Shown: positions 8,173-18,203 of the stretch, in pieces
How the letters are laid out: every line of letters begins with the position of its first letter
How positions within the stretch are numbered: the stretch's first letter is position 1
NCBI GenBank assembly: GCA_009469585.1
Contig: SSXW01000022.1
Coordinates: 1-64,000, forward strand
Source of the DNA: Dechloromonas sp. Dech2017
GTDB taxonomy: Bacteria > Pseudomonadota > Gammaproteobacteria > Burkholderiales > Rhodocyclaceae
Reading direction: 5' to 3'
DNA: 64,000 nucleotides
Program-made: the position numbers and the translations under genes
The notes under the pieces: model-generated
Told to the model about the DNA's origin: nothing
The model's database searches: none
Seen by the model: only the letters and a program-made list of their open reading frames with translations

Positions 8173-8247
8173 GCGTCCCCACCCGGAATCGAACCAGGAA
8201 CTGCTCCTTAGGAGGGAGCCGTTATATCCATTTAACTATGGAGACGC
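8173..8247 (-). tRNA. tRNA-Arg (anticodon CCT)
   Basis: Read on the minus strand, the sequence begins GCGTCTCCATAGTTAAATGG and folds as a cloverleaf. The acceptor stem is GCGTCTC / GGGACGC. The anticodon loop CTCCTAA is closed by CTCC/GGAG. The T-arm contains GGTTCGATTCC. The anticodon is CCT, which reads AGG codons. The encoded 3' end continues CACC rather than a plain CCA. Confidence 0.93.
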
Positions 8248-8371
8248 TCGGGAGGCCGAATTGTACCGGGGCGGGCGGTCTTGCGATAGATGCGGCCGGG
8301 GCATCGGCAAGCGGCTAAAATGGCGGTCCTGCCAATGCGGCGCGCCCTGCCGGCGGCCTCTATCCCCTGCC

Positions 8372-10321
8372 ATGCCCTATCTGAAATTATCCGACGCCTG
8401 CCTGGCCTACGGCCATGTGCCCCTCCTCGATCACGCCGATTTCCTGCTCGATCCGGGCGAGCGGGTGGCGCTGATCGGCCGCAACGGCACCGGCAAGTCG
8501 TCGCTGCTGGCGGCGATGGCGGCCGGCAGCGGCAAGGGCCGGCTGGATGACGGCGAGGTCTGGGTGCAGCCCGGCATCCGCGTCGGCTATGTGCCGCAGG
8601 AGCCGCCCTTCGATGCCCAGGCGACGGTGTTCGCGGCGGTGGTGTCGGGCATGGGCGAAAATTCCCGGCTGCTCGCCGAATACCACGAGGTGTCGCACCG
8701 CATGGCAGAAGGCGAGGGCGACCACGAGGCGCTGCTGGCCCGGATGTCCTCCTTGCAGCACGAACTGGAAGCGCGCGGCGCCTGGGCCTTCGAGGCGCAG
8801 GCCGAGCGCGTCATCGACCGCTTCGGGCTCGACCCCGAGGCGCTGGTCGGCAGCCTGTCCGGCGGCCAGAAGAAGCGCCTGGCACTGGCCCAGGCGTTGG
8901 CCGTGGCGCCCGAGGTACTGCTCCTCGACGAGCCGACCAACCACCTCGACATCGCCGCCATCGAGTGGCTGGAAAACCTGCTGATCGAATCGGGCGTCAC
9001 GCTGTTCTTCATCACCCACGACCGCGCCTTCCTCGACCGCGTGTGCACCCGTATCGTCGAGCTCGACCGCGGCAAGCTGGCCAGTTTTCCTGGCAGCTTC
9101 AAGGAATACCAGCTGCGCAAGGAAGCCCAGCTGCACGAGGAGGCGCTGGCCAACGCCCGTGCCGACAAGCTGCTCAAGGAGGAGGAGGTGTGGATCCGCA
9201 AGGGCGTCGAGGCGCGGCGGACGCGCGCCGTCTTCCGCGTCCAGCGCCTCGACAAGCTGCGCGCCGAACGCCAGGCCCGGCGCGAGCGCATGGGCAAGGT
9301 CAATCTGCAGCTCGACGCCGGCGACAAGAGCGGCAAGCTGGTCGCCGAACTGGAGCATGTCGCCAAATCCTATCCCCCAAGGGGACTTCCTTCGGGGCGT
9401 GGTCAACGGCAAATTGTTCGCGATTTTTCAAGCCGCATCCAGCGCGGCGACAAGATCGGCCTGATCGGCCCCAACGGCGCCGGCAAGACGACGCTGCTGC
9501 GGCTGATCCTCGGCGAGATCCAGCCCGATGCCGGCGTCGTCCGCCAGGGCACGAAAATGGAAATCGCCTACTTCGACCAGTTCCGTACCCAGCTCGATCC
9601 CGATTCGACGCTGGCCGACGTCATCTCGCCCGGTTCCGACTGGGTGGACATCGGCGGCGCCAGGAAGCACGTCATCGGCTACCTCGAAGACTTCCTGTTC
9701 GCGCCGGAGCGCGCCCGTTCGCCGGTCAGCTCGCTGTCCGGCGGCGAGCGCAACCGCCTGCTGCTCGCCCGCCTGTTCGCCAAGCCGGCCAACGTGCTGG
9801 TCCTCGACGAGCCGACCAACGACCTCGACATCGAAACCCTGGAACTGCTCGAAGAACTGCTGCAGAACTACGAGGGCACGCTGTTCCTGGTCAGCCACGA
9901 CCGGACCTTCCTCGACAACGTGGTGACCCAGACCATCGCCGCCGAAGGCGACGGCCACTGGCGCGAATACGCCGGCGGCTACAGCGACTGGGCCGCCTAC
10001 CAGGCGACCATCGCCAAGGAAGCCGCCAAGCCCAAGGCCGAGGCCAAGCCGGCCGCCAAGGCCGCTGAGCCGGCCAGGGCCAAGGCCGACAAGCTGTCGT
10101 GGAAGGAGCAGCGCGAGCTCGAGGCGCTGCCCGGCCGCATTGCCGACCTCGAAGCCGAGCAGGCGGCCTTGACCACGCGCCTGGAAGATCCGGCCATCTA
10201 CCAGAGCGATGCGGCCGCCGCCCAGCAGGCCGCCGAGCGCCTGGCAGCGATCGACGACGAGCTGATGGCCCTGCTCGAACGCTGGGAAACCCTGGAGTCG
10301 CGCGCCGGCAACCCGGCCTAG
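8372..10321 (+). CDS. uup: ABC-F ATPase Uup
   Basis: 649 residues with two ABC cassettes and no membrane segment, followed by a charged C-terminal coiled coil, as in Uup. Cassette 1 has GRNGTGKSS near residue 36, SLSGGQKKRLALAQAL and LLLDEPTNHLD near 186. Cassette 2 has GPNGAGKTT near 366, SLSGGERNRLLLARL and LVLDEPTNDLD near 477. The region from about 555 to the end is Ala/Lys/Glu-rich and coiled. ABC-F proteins act on ribosomes or branched DNA. Just after the A-loop tyrosine of cassette 2 (KSY) there is an extra PPRGLPSGRG segment near residues 335-343, encoded by a GC-rich REP-like repeat. It keeps the frame and sits in the loop between the first two strands. Confidence 0.9.
   Translation: MPYLKLSDACLAYGHVPLLDHADFLLDPGERVALIGRNGTGKSSLLAAMAAGSGKGRLDDGEVWVQPGIRVGYVPQEPPFDAQATVFAAVVSGMGENSRLLAEYHEVSHRMAEGEGDHEALLARMSSLQHELEARGAWAFEAQAERVIDRFGLDPEALVGSLSGGQKKRLALAQALAVAPEVLLLDEPTNHLDIAAIEWLENLLIESGVTLFFITHDRAFLDRVCTRIVELDRGKLASFPGSFKEYQLRKEAQLHEEALANARADKLLKEEEVWIRKGVEARRTRAVFRVQRLDKLRAERQARRERMGKVNLQLDAGDKSGKLVAELEHVAKSYPPRGLPSGRGQRQIVRDFSSRIQRGDKIGLIGPNGAGKTTLLRLILGEIQPDAGVVRQGTKMEIAYFDQFRTQLDPDSTLADVISPGSDWVDIGGARKHVIGYLEDFLFAPERARSPVSSLSGGERNRLLLARLFAKPANVLVLDEPTNDLDIETLELLEELLQNYEGTLFLVSHDRTFLDNVVTQTIAAEGDGHWREYAGGYSDWAAYQATIAKEAAKPKAEAKPAAKAAEPARAKADKLSWKEQRELEALPGRIADLEAEQAALTTRLEDPAIYQSDAAAAQQAAERLAAIDDELMALLERWETLESRAGNPA
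9374..9399 (+). repeat. GC-rich REP-like repeat inserted in frame in uup
   Basis: CCCCCAAGGGGACTTCC then TTCGGGGCG. It is the same family as the trpB-trpA intergenic repeat at 39361-39400 (CCCCCCGAGGGGGC, CTCCTTTGGGGC). Here it encodes about nine residues absent from the usual Uup sequence at this loop. Confidence 0.6.
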
Positions 10322-10371
10322 CGGCCGGGCCATGCGATAATCGCCACCGAACCCTCATTTTTCCGAGTCCC

Positions 10372-11013
10372 ATGCGCTACGCCATCGTTCCCGTCACCCC
10401 CTTCGAACAGAACTGCACCCTCTTCTGGTGCGAGAAGACGCGCCAGGCGGCGGTCATCGACCCGGGCGGCGATGTCGACCGCATCCTGGCCAAACTGGCC
10501 GGCGAGAACCTGACCCTGGCCAAGATCCTCGTCACCCACGGCCACATCGATCATGCCGGCGGCGTCGCCGCCCTGGCCGAAAAGACCGGCGTGCCCATCG
10601 AGGGGCCGCACGAGGAGGATCGTTTCTGGATCGAGGGCATGGCCCAGCAGAGCAAGATGTTCGGCTTTCCCAACGTGCGCAGCTTCGAACCGAATCGTTG
10701 GCTGCAGGGGGGCGACAAGGTGAATTTCGGCGAAGTCGAACTCGACGTGCTGCATTGCCCCGGCCATACGCCCGGCCATGTCGTTTTCTTCCATGCCCCG
10801 AGCCGCCTGGCCCAGGTCGGCGACGTGCTCTTCCAGGGCTCGATCGGCCGCACCGATTTCCCGCGCGGCGATTACGACACGCTGATCGATTCCATCCAGA
10901 AGCGCCTGTTTCCGCTCGGCGACGATGTCGAATTCATTCCCGGCCACGGGCCGATGTCGAATTTCGGCGCGGAACGCCGGTACAACCCTTTCCTCAGCGG
11001 CCGTTTCGGCTGA
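10372..11013 (+). CDS. Metallo-beta-lactamase fold hydrolase, YcbL / glyoxalase II-like
   Basis: 213 residues. Zinc-site motifs are THGHIDHAGG near residue 55, HCPGHTPGHVVF, GDVLFQGSIGRTDFPRGD and the late PGHGPMS. This pattern, with a compact length and no C-terminal glyoxalase II domain, matches YcbL-type type II glyoxalases that hydrolyse S-lactoylglutathione or related thioesters. It starts 50 bases after uup, behind a possible GCGATAATCGCC -10 element, so it may have its own promoter. It is convergent with the HDOD gene, with the stops almost touching. Confidence 0.85.
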   Translation: MRYAIVPVTPFEQNCTLFWCEKTRQAAVIDPGGDVDRILAKLAGENLTLAKILVTHGHIDHAGGVAALAEKTGVPIEGPHEEDRFWIEGMAQQSKMFGFPNVRSFEPNRWLQGGDKVNFGEVELDVLHCPGHTPGHVVFFHAPSRLAQVGDVLFQGSIGRTDFPRGDYDTLIDSIQKRLFPLGDDVEFIPGHGPMSNFGAERRYNPFLSGRFG

Positions 11014-12192
11014 TCAGGCCGGCTGGCGGATTTTCGCTGCCCAACTGTAGGCTTCGAGCTGGGCGCCGAGGAAGTCGTCGCCCGCGACGCCGCTCGTTGC
11101 CAGGCGCAGGCCGGCGGTACGCAATTCGCGCTTGTCGGCCGCGTCGATGACGCCGAGCAGCTGGCCGAGCGGGCCCTCGTGGCGGGCCAGCGCGTTGTGG
11201 GCGATTTCCGGCAGGGGCAGCTGGTGCAGGATTTCGGCCATCGGCATGCCGAGCAGCACGTCGAGCAAGGAAAAGGTGCCGATCATGAAGGCCGTGTCGC
11301 CGGTCCATTCGACGGGATCGGCGGGCGCCAGGCGGCCGGCCAGCAGTTCGAGCAGGCGGCCGCGCGCCGCGGCTTTCTGCAGCAAGGGGTTGGGGTGCTG
11401 GCCATTGTTCGGGTCGGAATAGACGAGCAGTTGCAGCCAGCGCTGCAACTGGCGGCGGCCGAGCAGGTTGATCGCCTGCGAATAGCTGGTGATCTGACTA
11501 CGTGGCGCCATGGCCGCCGAATTGACCAGGCGCAGCAGGCTGTAGGCTAGCTTGCCCTCTTCCCGGAAAATGTCGTCGAGGGCGTCGGTGTTGGCGTCGC
11601 TGTCGATCAGGGAAAGCAGCTTGAGCAGCTTCATGCGGGTGATGTCGGCCTTGCTGCTGGGGCTGGCCCGGGTCAGCAGGAATTCGCCGGTGGTCAGGGC
11701 GCAGGCGTTGTCGTGCGTCCAGTGCCGGTCGGCCTGGCTGGCAACACCAGTCGCCACCACCGTCGTCCGGCTGGCCATGCCGTGCAGCGTGAAGGGCGGC
11801 AGGCTGCGGGCGTGGCCGATGTCGATCAGCAGGTAATCCCAGGCGCCGGTGCCGGGCAACTTGTCTATGGGTGTGGCGATCAGGCCGACCTTGTGGCCGG
11901 CGCGGCGCAGTTCGCCTTCGCGTTGGGCGAGGGCGTCAGCCTCGCCAGGCGTCGGGCGGGCCGGAAAAACGAAGACTGGGTGCTTGATGACCGTCGCCTG
12001 CTGGTCGCAATCGGCAAGGGCGGGCAGGAACCAGGGCAGCCGCTGGTCGAATTCGGCCAGCAGGGGCGATACGGCCAGGCGGCCGAGCGCCTCGCTGTTC
12101 GCCTTTTCCGGTACGGTTTCGACGTAGAAGCCGCCCCAAGCGTCATCGGTGCCGAGCAGCGGGTGGACGAAAAGCGGGGACGAATCAGGCAT
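11014..12192 (-). CDS. HDOD domain protein with degenerate EAL-like N-terminus (YuxH type)
   Basis: 392 residues. The C-terminal HDOD region covers about 190-380 (LLKLLSLIDSDANTDALDDIF, LAYSLLRLVNSA, ITSYSQAINLLGRRQLQRWL). The N-terminal 190 residues resemble a decayed EAL fold, with DYLLIDIGHAR, but lack the EAL catalytic signature. Such YuxH-like proteins are signalling scaffolds linked to c-di-GMP and motility or stress, and no enzymatic activity is expected. It starts from an ATG at 12192 after an AAAGGAAGAG-like ribosome site. It is a monocistronic gene. Confidence 0.8.
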   Translation of the reverse strand: MPDSSPLFVHPLLGTDDAWGGFYVETVPEKANSEALGRLAVSPLLAEFDQRLPWFLPALADCDQQATVIKHPVFVFPARPTPGEADALAQREGELRRAGHKVGLIATPIDKLPGTGAWDYLLIDIGHARSLPPFTLHGMASRTTVVATGVASQADRHWTHDNACALTTGEFLLTRASPSSKADITRMKLLKLLSLIDSDANTDALDDIFREEGKLAYSLLRLVNSAAMAPRSQITSYSQAINLLGRRQLQRWLQLLVYSDPNNGQHPNPLLQKAAARGRLLELLAGRLAPADPVEWTGDTAFMIGTFSLLDVLLGMPMAEILHQLPLPEIAHNALARHEGPLGQLLGVIDAADKRELRTAGLRLATSGVAGDDFLGAQLEAYSWAAKIRQPA

Positions 12193-12256
12193 GGCGTGTT
12201 CTCTTCCTTTTTTCCGTGAATAATATCAACAACATGTCGTCGTGCCTCCTATGCGG

Positions 12257-12293
12257 AATTTAAAAATTGCAGGTTTTTTCCCGTTGACCGCAG
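12257..12293 (-). repeat. 34-bp interspersed repeat, copy c (upstream of alkA-like gene)
   Basis: On the minus strand it reads CTGCGGTCAACGGG, then an A-tract, then CCTGCAATTTTTAAATT. It lies in the short gap between the HDOD gene and the glycosylase gene, ending 18 bases before the glycosylase ATG. Confidence 0.6.
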
Positions 12294-12311
12294 CAATGCG
12301 GCAAAAATCGT

Positions 12312-12932
12312 ATGCGCCCACCTGATTACTGGCCGCAGGCGATCGGCGAGTTGGCGCAGGGCGACCCGGTGATGGCCGAGTTGATCGAGCGCCACGCCGG
12401 CCTGACCTTGCGTTCGCGCGGCGACCCGTTCTCCACCCTGGCTCGCGCCATCGTCGGCCAGCAGATCTCGGTGACGGCTGCTGCTGCGGTCTGGGGGCGT
12501 TTTTCGGCCCGCCTCGGCGAGGTGACGCCGGAGCGCGTTGCCGCCCTGGCCCCGCAGGGCCTGGCCGAGTGCGGCCTGTCGCGGCGGAAAATCGAGTATT
12601 TGGGCGACCTGGCCGGGCATTTCCTGGATGGCGATCTCGATCCGGCCGCCTGGGATCGCCTCGACGACGCCGCGATCATCGCCGAACTGAGCGCCGTGCG
12701 CGGCATCGGCCGGTGGACGGCGGAGATGTTTCTGATCTTCAACCTGATGCGCCCGGACGTCTTCCCGCTCGACGACATCGGCCTGCAGCGGGCCGTCTGC
12801 GAACGCTACTTCGGCGGCCAGAAACAATCCCGCCAGATCATCGCCGAGCACGGCGAACGCTGGCGGCCGTGGCGCTCGGTGGCGACCTGGTATCTGTGGC
12901 GCAGCCTCGACCCGCTGCCGGTAGAGTACTGA
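12312..12932 (+). CDS. alkA: DNA-3-methyladenine glycosylase II (HhH-GPD family)
   Basis: 206 residues covering the HhH-GPD core only, without the extra N-terminal domain of E. coli AlkA. FSTLARAIVGQQISVTAAA is the conserved helix. The helix-hairpin-helix is LSAVRGIGRWTAEMFLIF near 128-145. The catalytic aspartate is in FPLDDIGLQRAV near 153. It excises alkylated purines from DNA. The start at 12312 fits the compact family. The upstream region holds repeat copy c. It is read in the same direction as accA but is separated from it by a likely promoter. Confidence 0.88.
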   Translation: MRPPDYWPQAIGELAQGDPVMAELIERHAGLTLRSRGDPFSTLARAIVGQQISVTAAAAVWGRFSARLGEVTPERVAALAPQGLAECGLSRRKIEYLGDLAGHFLDGDLDPAAWDRLDDAAIIAELSAVRGIGRWTAEMFLIFNLMRPDVFPLDDIGLQRAVCERYFGGQKQSRQIIAEHGERWRPWRSVATWYLWRSLDPLPVEY

Positions 12933-12935
12933 AAC

Positions 12936-12963
12936 GGTTGGCGTCTGACCTTTGGGGTAGAAT
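12936..12963 (+). promoter_or_regulatory. Possible accA promoter
   Basis: A TAGAAT -10 element at 12958-12963 is followed by GCGCGC. Similar TA(A/G)AAT boxes followed by GC-rich bases precede uup, rlmD and the MFS gene. The -35 is poor (GGTTGG around 12936). Confidence 0.35.
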
Positions 12964-12990
12964 GCGCGCAACTATGCAAGCGAGCAGTCC

Positions 12991-13959
<969 letters not shown>

Positions 13960-14977
13960 TCTGCCGGCCCGGGTCGGCGCCTTCCTGGCCGCCCGGCTTG
14001 TCGCTGGCCAACCCCTCTGGGTAGGCCTTTCCGGCGGCTGCGACTCAGTCGTCCTGACCCACTGCCTGAGTCGTCTCGAACTCCCGGCGCCCCTCCACGC
14101 CATTCACGTGCACCATGGCCTGTCGGCTAATTCCGACGACTGGGCCGATTTCTGCGCCGACTACTGCCGCCGGCTCGGCATCCCGCTCACCATTCGCCGC
14201 GTTGCGGTCGACGCCGTTTCCGGCCTGGGAATCGAAGCGGCGGCCCGGGCCGTGCGCTATGCGGCGTTCGCCGACTGCGTCACCGGCAGCCTGCTGCTCG
14301 CCCACCATAGAGGCGACCAGGCCGAGACGGTGCTCTTCAATCTGCTGCGCGGCAGCGGGGTGACCGGCGCCGCCGGCATGCCGGCCGAGCGCCAGTACGG
14401 CGGCTTGCGCCTGTTGCGCCCGCTGCTCGACATCACCCGGGAACAGATCGAGGCTTGCGCCCGGGTTGCCGGGCTGGCCTGGATAGACGACGAAAGCAAC
14501 GCCGACACCGCCTTGACCCGGAACTACCTTCGGCACGAGGCGTTGCGCGGACTGGACCAGCGTTTCCCCGGTGCCGAGGCAGCGCTGGCCCGGGCGGCTG
14601 CCAACTTTTTCGAAGCCGCCGGCCTGCTCGACGAACTGGCCGAACTCGACTGGCAGCGCCTCGCTGCGGGCGATGCGCTGCCCATGCGCAACTTGCGCCT
14701 GTTGTCGCCGCAGCGCCTGAAAAACCTGCTGCGCTTCCGCTTGCGCCACCTCGGCTGGCAAGTTCCGGTCGCCACGCGGCTCGACGAATTTGCCCGCCAG
14801 CTGCTGGCCGCCGGCCCTGATCGTCACCCGGAACTGGTCCTGACGGAGGGGGCGATGCGTGTCGCCGGCGGTGCGCTGCACTGGTTGTCCGATAAATAAC
14901 AAACTGTTACCAAGCGCCTTTCCGATGAGAATGGCCTTCAGTTACAATCGACAGATTACTTTTTTCACATACAGGCC

Positions 14978-15856
14978 ATGATTACCGGATCCCTTGTCGC
15001 CATCGTCACGCCCATGCACGAAGATGGCAGCCTTGATTTGAACTCCCTGCGCCAGCTGGTCGATTTCCATGTCAGCGAAGGGACGGATGCCATTGTCGTC
15101 GTCGGCACCACCGGCGAATCGCCGACGGTCAGCGTCGAGGAACATTGCGAGCTGATCAAGGTGACGGTAACCCATGCCGCGGGCCGCATTCCGGTGATCG
15201 CCGGCACCGGCGCCAATTCGACGGCGGAAGCCATCGAACTGACCGAATTCGCCAAGAAGGCCGGTGCCGACATGGCCCTGTCGGTCGTTCCCTACTACAA
15301 CAAGCCGACCCAGGAAGGCATGTATCGCCATTTCAAGGCGATCGCCGAGGCCGTCGAGTTGCCCATCCTGCTCTACAACGTGCCGGGCCGTACCGTCGCC
15401 GACATGTCGAACGACACCATCCTGCGCCTGGCTGGCGTGCCGGGCATCGCCGGCGTCAAGGATGCGACCGGCAACTTCGACCGGGCCTGCGACCTGATTG
15501 CCCGCGCCCCCAAGGGTTTCGCGCTGTACAGCGGCGACGACATGACCTGCGTGGCCAGCATCATGATGGGCTTCCACGGCAACATCTCGGTCACCGCCAA
15601 CGTTGCCCCGCGCCTGATGCACGAGATGTGTGCCGCGGCCGCGGCCGGCGATGTGGCCAAGGCCCGCGAGATCCAGTTCCGCCTGCTCGGCCTGCACCGC
15701 GACCTGTTCTGCGAGGCCAACCCGATACCGGTCAAGTGGGCCGTGCATAAGATGGGCCTGATGCCCAACGGCATCCGCCTGCCGCTGACGGTATTGTCCG
15801 AAGCCAACGAGGTGCGCGTCCTGGCCGCCATGCGCCTGGCCGGCGTCGTCGCCTGA
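14978..15856 (+). CDS. dapA: 4-hydroxy-tetrahydrodipicolinate synthase
   Basis: 292 residues, full length. It condenses pyruvate with aspartate semialdehyde in lysine and diaminopimelate synthesis. The Schiff-base lysine is in GVKDATGNF (about K161). The catalytic tyrosine is in LLYNVPGRT (about Y133). [10 protein letters not shown] and [11 protein letters not shown] are also present. Substrate aspartate semialdehyde comes from asd, encoded at 31551. bamC follows by 15 bases, a pairing common in proteobacteria. Confidence 0.96.
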   Translation: MITGSLVAIVTPMHEDGSLDLNSLRQLVDFHVSEGTDAIVVVGTTGESPTVSVEEHCELIKVTVTHAAGRIPVIAGTGANSTAEAIELTEFAKKAGADMALSVVPYYNKPTQEGMYRHFKAIAEAVELPILLYNVPGRTVADMSNDTILRLAGVPGIAGVKDATGNFDRACDLIARAPKGFALYSGDDMTCVASIMMGFHGNISVTANVAPRLMHEMCAAAAAGDVAKAREIQFRLLGLHRDLFCEANPIPVKWAVHKMGLMPNGIRLPLTVLSEANEVRVLAAMRLAGVVA

Positions 15857-15871
15857 CGGAGTATCAGAAAC

Positions 15872-17002
15872 ATGAATCGACGGCTTTCCGGCCTCGCCCT
15901 GTCCCTGCTCGCCATTGCGCTGGCCGGTTGCAGCATCATTCCCGACTCGCGCAAGATCGCCTACAAATCGGCGGGCAAGGCGCCGACCCTGGAGGTGCCG
16001 CCCGATCTGTCGCAAGTCGCCCGTGATGACCGCTACCTGGTTCCCGACGCGGCAGGCAAGGGCAGCGCCACCTTCTCGGCCTACAGTGCCGACCGCACAC
16101 CCCAGGCCCAGGCCCAGAATTCGGCGGTGCTGCCCCGCGTGGACAAGGTGAGCGTCGAGCGCTCCGGCAACCAGCGTTGGCTGGTCGTTGCCGCCCCGCC
16201 CGACAAGTTGTGGGATTCGGTCAAGGATTTCTGGCAGGAAACTGGCTTCATCGTCGCCATCGAGCGGCCGGAAGCCGGCGTCATGGAAACGGATTGGGCG
16301 GAAAACCGCGCCAAGATCGGCAACGATATCATTCGCAATACGCTGGGCAGCGTCCTCGATTCCCTGTACTCGACCGGCGAGCGCGACAAGTTCCGTACGC
16401 GCTTCGAGCCTGGCGCCGTACCGGGTACCACCGACGTGTTCGTCACCCATCGCGGCATGGAGGAGGTGTACACCTCCTCGGCCCAGGACGATACCCGTTG
16501 GCAGCCGCGCGCCTCGGATCCCGAGCTGGAAGCGGAAATGCTGCGCCGCCTGATGGTGCGCCTGGGTTCGGACGAAAAGCGGGCCGAGGCTTCGGTCGCC
16601 GCGGCCAAGGCCGAGCCGCGCGCCAAGCTGGCCAAGTCGGACAGCGGCGCCGGGACGCTCGAGGTCTTTGACCGCTTCGACCGCGCCTGGCGACGCGTCG
16701 GGCTGGCTCTCGATCGCGTCGGTTTTACCGTCGAGGATCGCGACCGTTCGCGTGGTCTGTACTTCGTGCGCTACGTCGATCCCGAAGCCGACAATCGGAA
16801 GAAGGACGTCGGTATCCTGTCCAAGCTGGCATTCTGGAAGAGCAGCGATCTGCCGGCCGGCGCCAACAAGGCTCAATACCGCATCCACGTCAGCGAGGAT
16901 GGGCAGCAGAGCGTGGTCAAGGTGCTTTCCAACGAAGGCGGTACCGACAAGTCGGAAACGGCCAAGAAGATTCTGTCGCTGCTCCTGCAGCAGTTGCAGT
17001 AA
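15872..17002 (+). CDS. bamC: Outer membrane assembly lipoprotein BamC
   Basis: 376 residues. A lipoprotein signal (LALSLLAIALAGCSII) places the lipidated cysteine near residue 20. The unstructured N-terminal segment carries the family's LEVPPDLS motif near residues 40-50. Two helix-grip domains follow, the second with DRFDRAWRRVGLALDRVGF. BamC is an accessory subunit of the BAM complex that folds outer-membrane beta-barrels. It lies directly after dapA, as in E. coli, and is followed by a strong terminator. Confidence 0.9.
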   Translation: MNRRLSGLALSLLAIALAGCSIIPDSRKIAYKSAGKAPTLEVPPDLSQVARDDRYLVPDAAGKGSATFSAYSADRTPQAQAQNSAVLPRVDKVSVERSGNQRWLVVAAPPDKLWDSVKDFWQETGFIVAIERPEAGVMETDWAENRAKIGNDIIRNTLGSVLDSLYSTGERDKFRTRFEPGAVPGTTDVFVTHRGMEEVYTSSAQDDTRWQPRASDPELEAEMLRRLMVRLGSDEKRAEASVAAAKAEPRAKLAKSDSGAGTLEVFDRFDRAWRRVGLALDRVGFTVEDRDRSRGLYFVRYVDPEADNRKKDVGILSKLAFWKSSDLPAGANKAQYRIHVSEDGQQSVVKVLSNEGGTDKSETAKKILSLLLQQLQ

Positions 17003-17040
17003 ATATTGCTGCGTCCCGTTCGGGGCGCCGACACATGCAG

Positions 17041-17075
17041 AACGAGCCCGGGGCTGGTGTCCCGGGCTCGTTTCA
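17041..17075 (+). terminator. Terminator of dapA-bamC
   Basis: The 12-bp stem AACGAGCCCGGG / CCCGGGCTCGTT (17041-17052, 17061-17072) has an 8-base loop and is followed by a short T-rich tail. It begins 38 bases after the bamC stop. Confidence 0.85.
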
Positions 17076-17190
17076 TTTGGTGGGTCGGATGGCTTCGTCG
17101 ACTGGCGGTCCTGGTCAATGACGGAGGGGGGCGGGCGGGATCGCGCCGTTCAGGCCACCCGCTTGCCAGGTTTTGGCGAAAAGGGCGCAA

Positions 17191-17217
17191 AAAAACGGGG
17201 CCGAAGCCCCGTTTTTT
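17191..17217. terminator. Bidirectional terminator after the Ala-rich lipoprotein gene
   Basis: The stem ACGGGGC / GCCCCGT has a CGAA tetraloop. It is flanked by A5 on one side and T6 on the other, so it can work on both strands. It ends the minus-strand lipoprotein gene 17 bases downstream of its stop. Confidence 0.85.
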
Positions 17218-17233
17218 GGCATGACTTGAAGAA

Positions 17234-17536
17234 TTACTTCTTGGCAGCGTCGACAGCGGCCTTGCCAGCTTCAACAACAGCCTTGCCAGCTTCAACAGCG
17301 GCAGCGGCGGCTTCGGCGGGCTTGGCATCGGCGGCCGGAGCAGCAGCGGCGCCTTCGGCCGGCTTGGCGGCATCGGCAGCGGCCGGAGCAGCAGCGGCTT
17401 CAGCGGGCTTTGCCGGTTCAGCGGCCGGAGCGGCGGCAGGAGCCGGAGCCGGAGCGGCAGCAGCGGGTTCTTCCTTCTTGCCGCAGGCGGAGAGGGCGAT
17501 AGCAATCAGGGCAGCAGCGAGGATGGACTTATTCAT
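17234..17536 (-). CDS. Ala/Pro-rich small lipoprotein
   Basis: 100 residues. The signal peptide ILAAALIAIALSACGKK ends in a lipobox (LSAC), so the mature protein is a short lipoprotein from about Cys18. The rest is low complexity. Repeated PA(A/P)A and AKPAEAAAA units form an extended Ala/Pro/Glu segment, and the last 20 residues turn into a helical heptad-like repeat (EAGKAVVEAGKAAVDAAKK). It probably spans part of the periplasm like a tether, which is an inference. No enzymatic domain is seen. The ribosome site GGAACCCCC is weak. It is a monocistronic unit with its own terminator. Confidence 0.7.
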   Translation of the reverse strand: MNKSILAAALIAIALSACGKKEEPAAAAPAPAPAAAPAAEPAKPAEAAAAPAAADAAKPAEGAAAAPAADAKPAEAAAAAVEAGKAVVEAGKAAVDAAKK

Positions 17537-17671
17537 GGGGGTTCCTTATCGACAAGAATCACTAATAGCTTAATCAATCGAAGATCGGGATCTACCCAAT
17601 CAGCCTACGATTATAGCAACAATTTCGCTGGCGATGGAAAAAATGCTGCGGTGCGGTATGGGGTGATGGAG

Positions 17672-18148
17672 TCAGAGCCCGAGCGGGTTTCCGGACACCG
17701 TTTCGCCGCCTTCGGCCCAGATTTGGAGGAAGCGGGCAAGGTAGGGGCGAACCTCTTCTGCCTCGTCGATGAGCAGTTTGCTGCGCGGCTGATCTTTGTC
17801 GAAGCGAACGAGTGCGTGCTTGCCATCGACCACGATCATGCTGTCCCGCAGGTGGGACAGCTGGTGTGGCGTTTCGCGGATTTCGGCGAGGTGGCTGTAG
17901 GTGCCGAGCAGGGTGAGCAGTCTCGGCTCGTTGATCTTGACCAGTGCGGCGTTGCGCAGCGCGATCTGCAGGCTGTTGCCGCGGCCTGCCTTGAAGAGCC
18001 GTGACAGCGCTGAGAGGCGGGCCGGCGAATCGAGTTTGAGAGCGACCAGATCCTCGTCATAGACGCAGATTTTTTCGGTGGCGATTGCCAGTAGCCGATC
18101 AAGCGCGGTCTGGTAGTCAGCCCAGGAGGTGATCAGGTCGCGAGCCAT
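17672..18148 (-). CDS. Conserved-type hypothetical protein (158 aa) next to rlmD
   Basis: A soluble protein of 158 residues whose visible features (ICVYDEDLVALKLDSPARLSAL-like N-terminal half, SHLRDSMIVVDGKHALVRFD) recall a phospholipase-D-like or histidine-kinase-acceptor-like fold of unknown function. I cannot name a family with confidence. It is divergent from rlmD, with about 50 bases between the two starts. The ATG at 18148 has no strong ribosome site. GC-rich third positions and the conserved neighbourhood support coding. Confidence 0.6.
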   Translation of the reverse strand: MARDLITSWADYQTALDRLLAIATEKICVYDEDLVALKLDSPARLSALSRLFKAGRGNSLQIALRNAALVKINEPRLLTLLGTYSHLAEIRETPHQLSHLRDSMIVVDGKHALVRFDKDQPRSKLLIDEAEEVRPYLARFLQIWAEGGETVSGNPLGL

Positions 18149-18181
18149 GGCGCTTAGTGTAACCGATTGATAGAATTCGCG

Positions 18182-18203
18182 CTTTTTTGGAGTCGACCGT
18201 GGC
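18182..18203 (-). repeat. Possible degenerate copy of the 34-bp repeat at the rlmD start
   Basis: CTTTTTTGGAGTCGACCGTGG resembles the reverse of the core (TTTTTTGCCGTCGACCGCAG), with about 16 of 20 matches. It would overlap the rlmD ribosome site and GTG start. This could be chance. Confidence 0.25.

Noticed and set aside
9402-9436. GGTCAACGGCAAATTGTTCGCGATTTTTC in uup as a further 34-bp repeat copy
   Set aside because: The translated residues (QRQIVRDFSSR) are the expected native strand of the ATPase domain, so only the GC-rich repeat before it is a convincing insertion.
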